NCBI RefSeq assembly: GCF_905171775.1
Contig: NC_053497.1
Coordinates: forward strand, 36,166,264 to 36,230,263
Reading direction: 5' to 3'
Source of the DNA: Rana temporaria
Taxonomy: Eukaryota > Chordata > Amphibia > Anura > Ranidae
Length of the DNA: 64,000 nucleotides
Under the pieces are notes generated by a model. The model was given only the letters and a program-made list of their open reading frames with translations, searched no databases and was not told where the DNA came from. Both the position numbers and the translations under genes were made by a program. Positions 20,742 to 31,589 of this stretch are shown here, piece by piece. How positions within the stretch are numbered: position 1 is the stretch's first letter; each line of letters begins with the position of its first letter.

Positions 20742-21844
20742 CCTCTTCCGTGCGTTACACCTAGCATCAAGCGGTGGAGTGCATTGTGGAATGAATCTGA
20801 GGCGTGGAGCGCATTGCTGGAACGCATGCTGGTTGTTTCAGCCACCATCGTTCTGAGGACACCGCGGCTACAAACTGAGTCTTGGTGCGCTTGTGTGGAG
20901 CGCACTCTGACGCTGACACGTGACAGTGTCATACTTTCCGGCTGAGGCGTGGAGCGCATGGTGGAGTGCACGCCGGCCGGACAGGTTTGTTCGTTTCTGG
21001 GGTGCATTTCAACCCCGTTCCGGATGCTGCTGGTGAGCTAGCGCTAAGCTGGGTTGGCGATCGGCTTTCTCATTTACCAAATGAGATTGGATTATGTGTC
21101 AGTGCCACATTTTTGCTTTTACTTCATCTGTAAGGTAATTTGGACCAATTGAGATTCCACAGGTGGAGCCACCATTGAGGTAAGGGTGTCTTGTCTTTAT
21201 AAGCATTCCCCGTGCAGTGTGTCAGCACCCCAGATGATGATCGTTTAGATTGAAACATGTCGGGAATTTGCTGACAATACTGCTCTTTGTTACATGCCTG
21301 TTACCAATGCTGAAAATGTGAGTGTAACCCATTTTTTGATTTTGCTATCAAGTAAACTTTTAAACGGATTTACACTATGTGCATTTTTGCCTTCTTTTTT
21401 CTAACTTCTGTTGTATTGAGTGTCTGAACCTCCATATGGACCCAAGTCTACAACCTAATACAAGGTGCTTCTGAACTGACTTTCACCTGATCCTGTGTTG
21501 GACTTCACCTCCTCGCTGGTATCATCAACTTTAAAGCGCAAATGACCCACTAGGTATATGCCTATTCTGGGTCCACAGCTTCTGGTAAGCCTCCATTCAT
21601 TTTGGTGCTGGATTTATACATCTTTTTTACCTATGAAGATTTATTACCATTTCTTTATTGAAGTTTATTTTGCACATTTATCCACTGTGAACTGAATTTT
21701 GAGGATTCATTTATTATTAATTTTTTCACAGTTTTTTATGGACTACTTTAATGTGTTTCATACGGACACTTTTCAATGATTGGTTAATTATTAATATACC
21801 CAATCCTTTATCTCACTTATAATTAGCGCTACACTTTATGTTTT
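20742..21844 (+). mobile_element. 1.1-kb retro-insert with GAAACATGTCGGG motif, 12-bp TSD
   Basis: ATACAACAATGG occurs at 20730-20741 and again at 21845-21856. The DNA on either side forms one continuous TTAACCACTTC-family repeat once the insert is removed. The insert contains CCCCAGATGATGATCGTTTA then GATTGAAACATGTCGGGAAT at 21251-21270. A 12-bp TSD without terminal inverted repeats indicates retrotransposition. The gaaac-R-YGT motif is shared with 60609-60841 and with fragments near 33215 and 52655. I suspect a Penelope-like or related element, but no reverse-transcriptase frame is preserved here. Confidence 0.75.
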
Positions 21845-21988
21845 ATACAACAATGGAACCAAATGAAATCTTTTTGTTTTTCCCCCCACAAATAGAGCTT
21901 TCTTTTGGTGGTATTTGATCATCTCTGCGGTTTTTATTTTTTTGCGCTATAAACAAAAGAAGAGCGACAATTTTGAAAAAAACACAAT

Positions 21989-22670
21989 GGGCTAGATTCA
22001 GAAAGATCTGCCTATCTTTAGGCGGGCGTAGCGTATCTCAGATACACTACGCTGCCGTAACTTAGAGCGTCAGGTCCTGTATTCAGAAAGAACTTGCGCT
22101 CTAAGTTACTGCGGCGTAGTGTAAATGGGCCGGCGTAAGCCCGCCTAATTCAAATTGTCCAGGCAGTGGGCGTGTTGTATTAAAATGAGCCTTGACCCCA
22201 CGTAATTGACGCTCCTAACGAAGGGCGCATTCGCCATCCGTGAATGTATCCCAGTGCGCATGCTCGAAATCACGTTGCAAATAGTCAATGCTTTCGACGT
22301 GAACGTAACTTACGCACAGCCCTATTCGCGTACGACTTACGCAAACAACGGAAAATTTGACGATGTCCCGACGTCCATACTTAACATTGGCTACGCCTCA
22401 TATAGCAGGGGTAACTTTACGCCGGAAAAAGCCTTACGTAAATGACGTAAAAAAATCCACCGGGTGCACGTACGTTTCTGAATCGGCGTATCTAGCTCAT
22501 TTGCATATTCTACGCGGAAATCAACGGAAGCGCCACCTAGTGGCCAGCGTAAATATGCACCCTAAGATACGACGGCGTAGGAGACTTACGTCGGTCGTAT
22601 TTTAGCAACATTTAAGCGTATCTCAATTTGAGCATACGCTTAAAGATACGACGGCGCGGATTCGGACTTG
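21989..22670. mobile_element. GATTC-terminus family element, right end worn
   Basis: Starts GGGCTAGATTCAGAAAGATC inside the inverted-orientation block 'ccacaaatagagctttc'. Has the family body (GGCGTAGCGTATCTCAGATA, 'cgcatgctcgaaatcacg', 'cgccacctagtggccagcg'). The right end stops at 'gcgcggattcgg' near 22668, where it runs into another fragment. Confidence 0.75.
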
Positions 22671-22980
22671 GGAAGAAGGGTGACCGCTCCGATAGACCAA
22701 AAGAATTCTCTCACCAAATCCAAAACCCTGGGTGCCGGCAATACGGGGGGCGGGGCCTTAACCGCTGGGGGGAACAGCCGTCAATCATCTGGCTGACCTC
22801 CCAGATGACAATCCCCCTAGGCATAGAAACGCCTACTCCCGCGGGGAGAAGTACATTGAAAACATGGATTACAAGGACGTAAAGGATTAAAAAAAAAAAA
22901 AATACGGACTGTACTTGTTACGAATATAAGGAAGCTGGTCAGATATACATGTCAATTAGGGTGAACCTCCGCTTTAAAGG
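22671..22980. mobile_element. Right half of an AGCGGAGGTTC-family element
   Basis: Ends TAGGGTGAACCTCCGCTTTAA at about 22957-22977 with the typical right arm (cttgggaagaagggtg.. caatcatctggctgacctcc). The left half is missing, presumably lost at the junction with the preceding element. Confidence 0.65.
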
Positions 22981-23317
22981 AACCTATTTAGAAAATAAAA
23001 AAACAAACCTTTACAACCCCTTTAAAGTGCCATGCTCCTGGCATCCCCCCACAGCAATCTGGGATCTGGCAAAGATCAGCGATCATGTCCTGCTGGCTAC
23101 TGATCGTTAATGGGGGCACCGAGAGCTGTCTTTGACACCCTTTTGCTGCCGCACATACAGGATGTGTTATGCGGGCAGCGGCAGGTTAATAACCCTGAAT
23201 TGTGCATGATGACACAGGGGGACTGCCCACAGATCGGAGCTTTGGGGAGAAGAGGGCAGCGCCAGCTGAAGCAGGGGATAGGGTAAGTAATCATTCCTGT
23301 TCCTCTACCCTCTAGAC

Positions 23318-23638
23318 CAGTGGTCTCCAAACTGCGGCCCAGGGGCCGAATGCGGCCCTTTGCTTGCCGTTATCCAGCCCTTGAGACACTATTCTCCCAC
23401 TGATATGAGACACTATTCTGCCAACTGACAACCAAAATTGGGCACCATTTCTCTCATTGACACAAACAATGGGCCTCCCAGTGGTGGGGTACTATTCCTC
23501 TACCTTATACCAAATGTGGCAATGTTTACTCCCACTGATGCAAGAAAAATTTCCACTCCTTCTGGCAACAGTCCGGCCCCCCTAAAGTCTGAAGGACAAT
23601 AAACTGGCCCCTTTGTTTGGAAAGTTTGGAGACCCCTG
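23318..23638. mobile_element. 321-bp hAT-type element, perfect 8-bp TSD
   Basis: CTCTAGAC flanks both sides (23310-23317 and 23639-23646). Ends CAGTGGTCTCCAAACTGCGG and AAAGTTTGGAGACCCCTG are the CAGNGGTCTCCAAACT termini typical of hAT elements. The interior has two to three loose copies of the 'cactattcctcccactgatac' sentence that is amplified at 9.1 kb. Confidence 0.92.
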
Positions 23639-23649
23639 CTCTAGACACA

Positions 23650-24240
23650 ACAAATACAGGGAAGAGGGGAGATTTAAAGGCATCCTAGTGGTCGTTGTGA
23701 CTTCAAACCCATAGTGGTTTACAGTGTACAGATTCCACTATGGAGCCACTATAGAAGGGAATATAATCAGGCTGCGGATCCTGTCCTGTGTGTGGTCTCT
23801 GGTTAAAGGGGGTTTCACAGTAAAGGACTCCTGCTGCTCATGAAAAAAGGGGGAGCTGGGAACATAGAAGCGGACAAGTCAGATGGAGCTTTTTTTTTTA
23901 AATGGTTTTGTCTAACGAACGACTAATTAGCAGTGGATTGGCAAGAAAGAAAGGCCGGTCTGTGGGTATTTGCTTTGTAGGATGGAATTCTATAGGCCAC
24001 ATTGTAGAGACAGAGATAGAGGACTGATGATTCTGGCACAGACCTCTGAACACATCACCCCTGTGTAGTCCCTATAACAAGACATGTCCCCAATTGTACC
24101 ACACTGGCACCATATACAAAGAAAACACGCCGCACACAAGCACCAATCACTGCAAAGATGAGCCGCACAGTGCTGACATTCACATGGTGTGAAAAGATTC
24201 ATGCAGATATACTTAAAGGAGAACTCCAGCCTGGAGAGGC
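23650..24240. other. Unassigned sequence
   Basis: No gene or complete element recognised; contains 'ttaaaggagaactccagcctgg' at 24212, the start of a common TTAA-type repeat. Confidence 0.45.
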
Positions 24241-24488
24241 ACTGACTATTAATACATGCATCGTTTTATAAAATTAGCGATTTCTTTTTTCTGTAATTGA
24301 GTGCTGCAGGAGAGGCGACAGGCGACTCTCCTGGACTCAAATAGCTTACTCGGAATTCACTACACACTGGGGCTGATTTACTATAAACAATGCGCTGCGC
24401 CGGTTCATGGCTTAATTGGTGCGCCGGATAAATCATTAATTGAGCGTATGAACCAGCGCAGTACCGGGCGCAATGCAATAATAAATAT

Positions 24489-25629
24489 TAGGGTTGTCCC
24501 GATACCGATACCAGTATCGGTATCGGGACTGATACCGAGTATTTGCGGGAGTACTTGTACTCCCGCAAATACCCCCGATGCCTAAATAGAATACTTCCCC
24601 CCCCCCCCCCCGCCGCCGTATATCGCAAATTCGCCGCTGCCACGTTAATCACTGTGCGGCGAACATTACAGGCACCTTTAGTTTGAATAGCTGTTTTGCC
24701 CGCCGCGCCGTGTATAGACACTCCCCCTTGGACGGATCTGTCCAATCCCGAGCAAGGGGGAGTGTCCTTTACACGGCGTGGCGGGGAAAACAGCTATTCA
24801 AACAAAAGCTGCCTGAAATGTTCGCTGCACAGTGATTAACGCGGCGGCGGCGGCATCATCATTAGGTATGGGGAACATGGCTGCATATGTTTGGGGACAT
24901 GGCTGGATGAATGTAGGGGGACATGGCTGCATATATGGGGGACATGGCTGCATATATGTGGGGGGACATGGCTGCATATATGTGGGGGGACATGGCTGCA
25001 ATATGTGGGGGGACATGGCTGCATATATGTGGGGGGACATGGCTGCATATATGTGGGGGACATGGCTGCATATATGTGGGGGACATGGCTGCATATATGT
25101 GGGGGACATGGCTGCATATATGTGGGGGACATGGCTGCATATATGTGGGGGACATGGCTGCATATGTGGGGGGACATGGCTGCATATGGGGGGGACATGG
25201 CTGCATATATGTGGGGGACATGGCTGCATATATGTGGGGGACATGGCTGCATATATGTGGGGGACATGGCTGCATATGTGGGGGGACATGGCTGCATATG
25301 TGGGGGGACATGGCTGCATATGGGGGGGACATGGCTGCATATGTGGGGGACATGGCTGCATATGGGGGGGGACATGGCTGCATATGGGGGGGGACATGGC
25401 TGCATATGGGGGGGGGACATGGCTGCATATGGGGGGGGGGACATGGCTGCATTTGTGGGGGGGACATGGCTGCATTTGTGGGGGGGACCTGGCTGCATTT
25501 GTGGGGGGACATGGCTGCATTTGGGGACACATTTAAAAAAAACTATCGGCATTCGGTATCAGCGAGTACATAAAAAAAAGTATCGGTACTTGTACTCGGT
25601 CCTAAAAAAGTGGTATCGGGGCAACCCTA
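24489..25629. mobile_element. 1.14-kb hAT-type element with satellite core, perfect 8-bp TSD
   Basis: ATAAATAT flanks both sides (24481-24488, 25630-25637). Ends TAGGGTTGTCCCGATACCGA and GTATCGGGGCAACCCTA are inverse. A second inverse pair, TATTTGCGGGAGTACTTGTA with tactcccgcaaata, lies at 24539-24571. The core 24860-25525 is a tandem array (see separate entry). Long open frames on both strands are translations of the array. Confidence 0.93.
24860..25525. repeat. GGGGACATGGCTGCATATAT satellite array
   Basis: Roughly 29 copies of a 19-24-bp unit GGGGGACATGGCTGCATATA(TGT). Length varies by the number of G and the presence of 'tatg'; copies toward the right use 'catttgtg'. The array lies wholly within the hAT element 24489-25629. 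Confidence 0.95.
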
Positions 25630-25637
25630 ATAAATAT

Positions 25638-26270
25638 GTAAAGCCGCCGAACTCCCTTTAGAAGTCTATGGGAGAAATCAAAAGTGTTAATTTTAAAGGT
25701 TAATATGCAAGTTTTTGTCATAAAAAGTTTTTGGTGACCTGAGTCCTGCCCCAGGGGACATGTATCAATGGCATTTTTTTTTTTAAAAACTGACATTTTT
25801 TCGGGAGCAGTGAATTTAATAATGCATAAAGTGAAACATTAAAAGTGAAATATTCCTTTTAATTTTCATAGTATAAAGTATGCCTGTAAATTAGCTCATG
25901 TTTCCCGTGGTTAGAACTGTCTCTGCAGTAAATGACATTCTGAAGGAAATGTGGGCCCCATCCGTTTGTTTTCCATCGGTGAAAAAAAATAGAACATGTT
26001 TTAAATTTTTCCTATGGATAAAAAAACGATCGTCTGTGTGGAACGCCATCAGAAAAAAATCCATGCATGCTCAGAATCAAGTCGACGCATGCTCGGAAGC
26101 ATTGAACTTCATTTTTCTCAGCACGTCGTAGTGTTTTATGTCACCGCGTTTTGGCACGGTCGAATTTTTGACGGACGGTGTGTAGGCAAGACTGATGAAA
26201 GTCAGCTTCATCGGATATTGGACGAAAAATTCCATCAGATATCCGATCGTGTGTACGAGGCTTAAGACTC
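25638..26270. mobile_element. Host repeat and a worn GTACACACGACCG-type element
   Basis: 25638-25700 continues the repeat into which the hAT element was inserted ('tagaagtctatgggagaaatc'). 25890-26265 is a decayed inverted-repeat element ending GATCGTGTGTACGAGGCTTA. Its body is shared with 47735-48151 (CATGCTCAGAATCAAGTCGA and 'acggacggtgtgtaggcaag'). Confidence 0.65.
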
Positions 26271-26780
26271 CTTTATGTCGACTGTTTAGGTGTGTGAACC
26301 CAGAACCTCATATGCAGAGATCGCCCAGAGGTGTTGAGAGATATGAAACAACCATTAGATTCCTTGGACCACTTTTATTAATTGAAGGCGTCACGGAACG
26401 CCACACTTACTGTGCGGGTGGGAGCGGCAGGGTCGTCCGATGTGGGCATCCAATAGGCAAGCGTCTCTGCCCTATTCCTCCTCCAATCGCACAGGCAAAG
26501 GACAGCGCAATGGTTGGACAGTGAGGGTGTCAGAAAAGGTGACCTACAAGGAAAAATAGAAGTCTTACTATACGGTATAATACAAGATGGAAAACCATGC
26601 ATTTACAGTGGGTGGCTTCTTCATACCCCGACCCCAGTCTTCCTCCACACCCACATTGATTGAAAAAGCAGGACTCACGTCCAGGGTAATCAACTGTCCT
26701 GTATGGTCAGGGACTCCCTACAGAAAGAACCCAATAGGGGCCAATTCCCATTCAAGCGTTCTGATGTAGTGCATTAATGC
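26271..26780. other. Unassigned sequence
   Basis: No repeat termini, exon with splice sites, or RNA gene recognised. Confidence 0.45.
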
Positions 26781-26789
26781 ACATGCGTT

Positions 26790-27110
26790 AAAGCGGAGTG
26801 GCTAAGTGGTTGGCACTCCGCTGGCAGCACTAAGGATGCCGGTTCGAATTCCCAACCACAGCAATACCTGCTTGGAGTTTGCATGTTCTCACTGTACCTG
26901 CGTGGGTTTCCTCCCACACTCCAAAGACATGCTGGAAGGTTAATTAGCTCCTGTCTAAATTGGCCCTAGTATACGTATGTATGAATGTGAGTTAGGGACC
27001 TTAGACTGTAAGCTCCTTGAGGGCAGGGACTGATGTGACTGTACAATATATATTTAAAGCGCTACATAAATCGTCAGTGCTATATAAGTAATTATAATAA
27101 ATAAAAATAC
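26790..27110 (+). mobile_element. tRNA-headed SINE (V-SINE-like core)
   Basis: The head has RNA polymerase III promoter parts: a box A-like TGGCTAAGTGGTTGGC (about 26801) and a box B GGTTCGAATTC (26840). The centre GGAGTTTGCATGTTCTCACT through 'gcgtgggtttcctcccacactccaaagacatgc' is the conserved core known from vertebrate V-type SINEs. The tail 'ctgtaagctccttgagggcaggga' and 'agtgctatataag(ta)' is the usual amphibian 3' end. Lone tails of the same kind sit near 3128-3178 and 30385-30470. Confidence 0.85.
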
Positions 27111-27293
27111 ACTACATCTGAGCACCATTAGGCAAAGACGTTATTTAATTATTTTTTAATATACCAAGCAAACTCCCCCATCCATCCATGTCTCCATGCT
27201 TTATTATGCGATTATGAGAAATCACTTTGAAAAACAACCCCCCTCCCCCCCAGCATTTCTAGATCTTAAAGAGGAACTGCAGTCAGCTCACAT

Positions 27294-28095
27294 CAGTGGC
27301 AGCTGGTGCTCAAATTTTTTTGGGGGGGCGCAAAAAAAATAAATCAATTGCAGCCTCAGTGTGCCCATTAATTTCCGCCACTGTGTCCATCAATTTTCGG
27401 CACTGTGCCCATCAAACACCGCCACTGTGCCATGCCATTGTCGCCACTGTGCCCATAAATTTTCGCCACTGTGCCCATCAAACACAGCCACTGTGCCATG
27501 CCAAACGCAGCCACTATGCCATTGTGGCCACTGTGCCATACCATTGTCGCCACTGTGCCATGCCAAACGCAGACACTGTGCCATGCCATTGTCGCCACTG
27601 TGCCCATCAATTTTCGCCACTGTGCCCATCAATTGTCGCCACTGTGCCATGCTATTGTCGCCACTGTGCCATGCCAAACGCAGCCACTATGCCATTGTCG
27701 CCACTGTGCCATACCATTGTTGCCACTGTGCCATGCCAAACGCAGCCACTATGCCATTGTCGCCACTGTGCCATACCATTGTTGCCACTGTGCCATGCCA
27801 AACGCAGCCACTGTGCCATGCCATTGTCGCCACTGTGCCCATCAATTGCCGCCAGTTTGCCCTGTAAAATGCCGCCAGATTGCCCCAAAATACCGTCAGG
27901 CCGCTGGCTCTGATAGACGCTTCCACAGCCAACCAGCTTCCGTTATTCAGACGGCCGGTGCTCACCATCTGAATAGTGGGCGGCAGCGGCGACAATGCAT
28001 ACATGCAATGCATGAATCTATGTATTGTTTTCAGTGGCGGTGCAGGCACGAGAGGGGGCAACACTCTTGCGCCCACTATAGACACACCGCCACTG
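27294..28095. mobile_element. 802-bp hAT-type element with minisatellite core, perfect 8-bp TSD
   Basis: GCTCACAT flanks both sides (27286-27293, 28096-28103). Ends CAGTGGCAGCTGGTGCTCAA and CACACCGCCACTG; a second internal CAGTGGCGGTGCAGGCACGA lies at 28032. The core 27352-27862 is a minisatellite. The open frames 27296-27913 and others are repeat translations. Confidence 0.92.
27352..27862. repeat. GCCACTGTGCCATGCCATTGTC minisatellite
   Basis: About 22 copies of a 19-24-bp unit GCCACTGTGCC(C)AT followed by gccattgtc, caattttc or gccaaacgca. The variants form higher-order runs near 27660-27830. Contained in the hAT element 27294-28095. Confidence 0.92.
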
Positions 28096-28103
28096 GCTCA
28101 CAT

Positions 28104-28400
28104 AATTTGTAATAAAAACATCTTTTGTCATTCTGAAGCTTCCCTCCAATCACTTTGCTTTGTGATTCTGTACTTGCCAAATATGCTGCAGAAATCTCCC
28201 TCCACTGAGTCTGGCTGCAGTCATTTTAACTGTGGGCAGCTGAAGCTGCTGCCTGTTCAATCAGTGCCACCTGCCAAAAAAAAAAATCGGCCTAAAATAT
28301 CCGCCGCAAAAATCGGTATCATATATCGGCCGCCCCGATTTCTAAATATCGGCATCGGCCAAAGTAAAAAACCCTAATCGGTTGACCTCTATTCAGAGGC
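28104..28400. mobile_element. Host repeat ending in an ATCGG-rich element terminus
   Basis: 28104-28270 continues the repeat that started at 27272 (TTAAAGAGGAACTGCAGTC). 28290-28392 ends GCCAAAGTAAAAAACCCTAA then tcggttgacctcta, the terminus of a dispersed element I know by sight from vertebrate genomes (inverse: TAGAGGTCAACCGATTAGGG). The left half was not found. Confidence 0.6.
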
Positions 28401-29230
28401 AGTTGGATGCTTTTTTCAACTGCCCCTGAACTCATTCAATGGTATTCTATGGTATTCTATGTGACCATGTACAGTTGTACACAGTCTCGTTTATTGCCGT
28501 TTTTAGGCAGTTGCGTTTAACAGCCTTTCTTTGAAATGTGGAAATCTTCTGCGTCTGAACCCATTTTTTTGCTTTCAGACGCTAAACGCGACTAAATAAG
28601 GTAACCCGCGTTTAGTTTATAAGCGTTTTTCGTTTTTGGCCATTTAAAAAAAAAACGCTTCTAAACGCAAACGCCGCTAAACGTGGCATGTAAATGCGGC
28701 AAAATTGACGTTTTAAACGTGGGTTACTATCTGTCAAGTTTAATCACTTAGAAGCAGTTGTAAAAGCGTCCCGTGTACATGGAGCCTAACAGACACTCTC
28801 GGCTTACCCAACTGCAACCAGCAACCCTGCTGGGAAGCCATAGTCCGGTCTGAATAATGTGTCCGGGTTTCAGGCGGTCTGAAATCCGAATGCATGATTC
28901 CAAACCCGAACTGTCCGGGTGAATCTCGGACAGGTGGCAACCCTATGCACGCTAGACAGTAGAAAAAATGCCAGAACTGTCGTCATATAAAAGCAGAATG
29001 AAAAACGCTCCTATGGAGCACATTGTACGGCGTTTAGAAGCCTTTTCCCCTCAAAACACTAGAAAAATGTATACTTTTGATGCGCCTTATAGCGGAGTTC
29101 CAACCACAATTAGCATTTTTTAAATGTATGTCCTTTCATCCTGCATTTTTATAATATAAATTTGGTCACTTACTATTTTACAATCCGCCGCCGATCCGCA
29201 TAGATATTCAAAAAAGATAGTTTATAAAAC
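28401..29230. mobile_element. Several worn element fragments
   Basis: 28401-28790 has the ACGCGACTAAATAAGG/'aaacgcaaacgccgctaaacg' body of an inverted-repeat element. 28850-28945 ends CGGACAGGTGGCAACCCTA, the terminus of another (inverse TAGGGTTGCCACCTGTCCG). No gene. Confidence 0.55.
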
Positions 29231-29232
29231 TA

Positions 29233-29822
29233 CCGTATTTATCGGCGTATACCGCGCACTTTTTTGCCCTGAAAATCAGGGCAAAATCGTGGGTGCGCGG
29301 TATACGCCGATACCTGCTTTCCCGCACCGAGTTTGAATACTGCGCAGACTTATACCGAGCGCAGTACACTCGGGTATAGTCGGGCAGTCTCGGCTCCTTC
29401 CGCGCTCACGTCCTGGACGTACAGGACGTCAGCGCGAGAGTTGCCGAGCCTGCCCGACAATACACGAGTGTACTGCGCTCTGTATATGTCGGCGCAGTAT
29501 TCAAACTTGGCGCGGTAAACGAGCGGGGAGGCCTTGAGGACGACGCAGAAGGACGCCGGACCCGACAAAGAGGACACCCGAAGCCGCAGACGGACGCCGG
29601 ACCCGACGAAGAGGACACCCGAAGCCGCAGAAGGATGCCGGACACGACGAAGAGGACACCCGAAGCCGCAGACGGACGCCGGACCCGACGAGGCCGCCGA
29701 TGGACGCCGCACAAGACACCAAAACTGTAAGTACAAAAAAAAACTTTTTTTCCACAGGATTCGGGGCAACTTTAGGGGTGCGCAGGTATACGCGGGAGCG
29801 CGTTATACCGCAATAAATACGG
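29233..29822. mobile_element. 590-bp CCGTATTTATCGG element, complete, TA flanks
   Basis: Left CCGTATTTATCGGCGTATAC, right CGCAATAAATACGG, each next to TA (29231-29232, 29823-29824). The inner hairpin 'tttttgccctgaaaatcagggcaaaa' and 'gtgcgcggtatacgccgata' follow the left end. A 39-bp tandem repeat (GACGCCGGACCCGACGAAGA) occupies about 29545-29690. The sister copy at 7640 lacks this right end. A TA target suggests Tc1/mariner-type mobilisation (inference). Confidence 0.85.
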
Positions 29823-29824
29823 TA

Positions 29825-30480
29825 TATCTACACCGTTGTCATTTTGCTTGTGGGCAATGTGAAGCCTACAGGCACTTACTTCCTGGAAGTCTTGGATGGG
29901 AAGTGATAATTGGACAGCGCACTGCATCCTGGGAAATGATGACACACATTTCCCAGGAGCATTAGAGGGAGATGATGTCAGAATCCTAGGTGGATTCAAA
30001 GGCAGATTTCGGGGGACCGCATAGCAACAGACATTTCCAGATGAGTAAAAAAACCTTTTTTTTTTTCTTTTTTAGTCGTAAGCTAGAGTTTAAAGCAAAA
30101 TTGTTTTTTTGATGGAACCTCCACTTTAACACCACATTTATTTTCTGCTGGAAACCTCTTGCAATGGTTTTTTTCAGCCTATAAACGCTCCTCTACAAAT
30201 ATGACTAATTGCCCAAATGTGCTATCGACAGGCTGAAATTAAAAATGCAAAATGCCTGTATAAGCAGTATTTTTGTATGTGCATGAGGCATAATGAATGG
30301 GCTGCCAACACATCAAAAAGAATGAAAAAATGCATGCAGAGCAGAGCTCACTGATTCCTCCTGTATTGTTTTGTATTGTAATTGTACTGTCTGCACTCAT
30401 GTTGTAAAGCGATGTGCAAACTGTTGCCGCTATATAAATCTTGTATAAGAATAATAATAATCATAATAATGAGACTTTTA
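29825..30480. mobile_element. Worn repeats and SINE tail
   Basis: 30090-30130 ends TGGAACCTCCACTTTAA, a TTAA-element terminus. 30370-30470 is a SINE tail (GTAAAGCGATGTGCAAACTG, 'ctatataaatcttgtataag', (ATA)n). The remainder is unassigned. Confidence 0.5.
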
Positions 30481-30846
30481 AAAAAAAATGCAGTGCACAA
30501 AAAACACATGGCATATGTGTTGTGGTGCACTGCGCCGCTTTGAATTCGACTGTACGATGCGCTAGGGCCCCATTCATAATGAATAGCGCTGCACACAGCA
30601 GATGCATCGTCATGCATTGGGATGACGTCCAAAAAGAAGTTGCACTCCTCGCAGTACTTGAGCAACAATGGGGAACGGTAATTATATGCATTTTTAGTGC
30701 CACATCCAGTATATAAAACCAAAGAAAAGAAAACCCCTAAAATGGACTTTTAACCACTTCAGGCCCAGGCCAATTCTGACCCTTCGCTCCTACATGTAAA
30801 AATCATAATTTTTGCTAGAAAATTACATAGAACCCCCAAACACTAT

Positions 30847-31589
30847 GACCCGGATTCTCAAACGAGTTACGCCGGCGTATCTCCAGATACGCCGTCGTAA
30901 CTCTGAGTCCGAGCCATCGTATCTATGCGCCTGATTCTTAGAATCAGTTACGCATAGATTTGTATTAGATCCGACCGGCTTAAGTCTCTTACGCTGTCGT
31001 ATCTTAACTGCATATTTACGCTGGCCCCTAGGGGCGTGTACGCTGATTTACGCCTAGAAATAAGTAAATCAGCTAGATACGCGAATTTACGAACGTACGC
31101 CCAGCCGACGCAGTACAGATACGCCGTTTACGTTAGGCTTTTCCCGGCGTAAAGTTACCCCTGCTATATGAGGCATAGATGCGGCGTACCAATGTTAAGT
31201 ATGGACGTTGTTCCCGCATTAAATTTTAAAAATTTTACGCCGTTTGCGTAAGTCGTTCGCGAATAGGGCTGGGCGTCATTTACGTTCACGTCAAAAGCAT
31301 TGGCTTCTTGCGGGTTAATTTGGAGCATGCGCACTGGGATACTTTCACGGACGGCGCATGCGCCGTTCGTAAAAAGCGTCATTTACATGGGGTCACATAA
31401 AATTTACATAACACACGCCCACATCTACCACATTTGAATTAGGCGGGCTTACGCCGGCCTATTTACGCTACGCCGCCGCAACTTTCGTTTTGAGAATACG
31501 GCACTTGCCTGTAAAAGTTGCGGAGACGTAACGTAAATAGGATACGTTACGCCTGCACAAAGATAAGCGATTCTACGTGAATCCGGGCC
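30847..31589. mobile_element. GATTC-terminus family element, 3-bp TSD TAT
   Basis: TAT at 30844-30846 and 31590-31592. Ends GACCCGGATTCTCAAACG and GTGAATCCGGGCC. The host without it reads 'aacactatatatgttctttttag', matching the same site at 59210-59228 ('atattatatatgtttttttag'), so that copy is an effective empty site. Confidence 0.9.

Noticed and set aside
24798..25661. Open frames of 216-256 codons (MWGTWLHICGGHG-like and PCPPHMQPCPP-like)
   Set aside because: Translation of the GGGGACATGGCTGCATAT array inside a hAT element, open in several frames on both strands.
26801..26850. A genuine tRNA gene
   Set aside because: Box A and B are present, but the sequence continues into a SINE core and tail, and no mature acceptor stem is evident.
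27296..28112. His/Cys-rich frames (CHCRHCAMP-like) that look like zinc-binding repeats
   Set aside because: They come from the GCCACTGTGCCATGCCATTGTC minisatellite; spacing follows the DNA unit and there are no splice or start signals.
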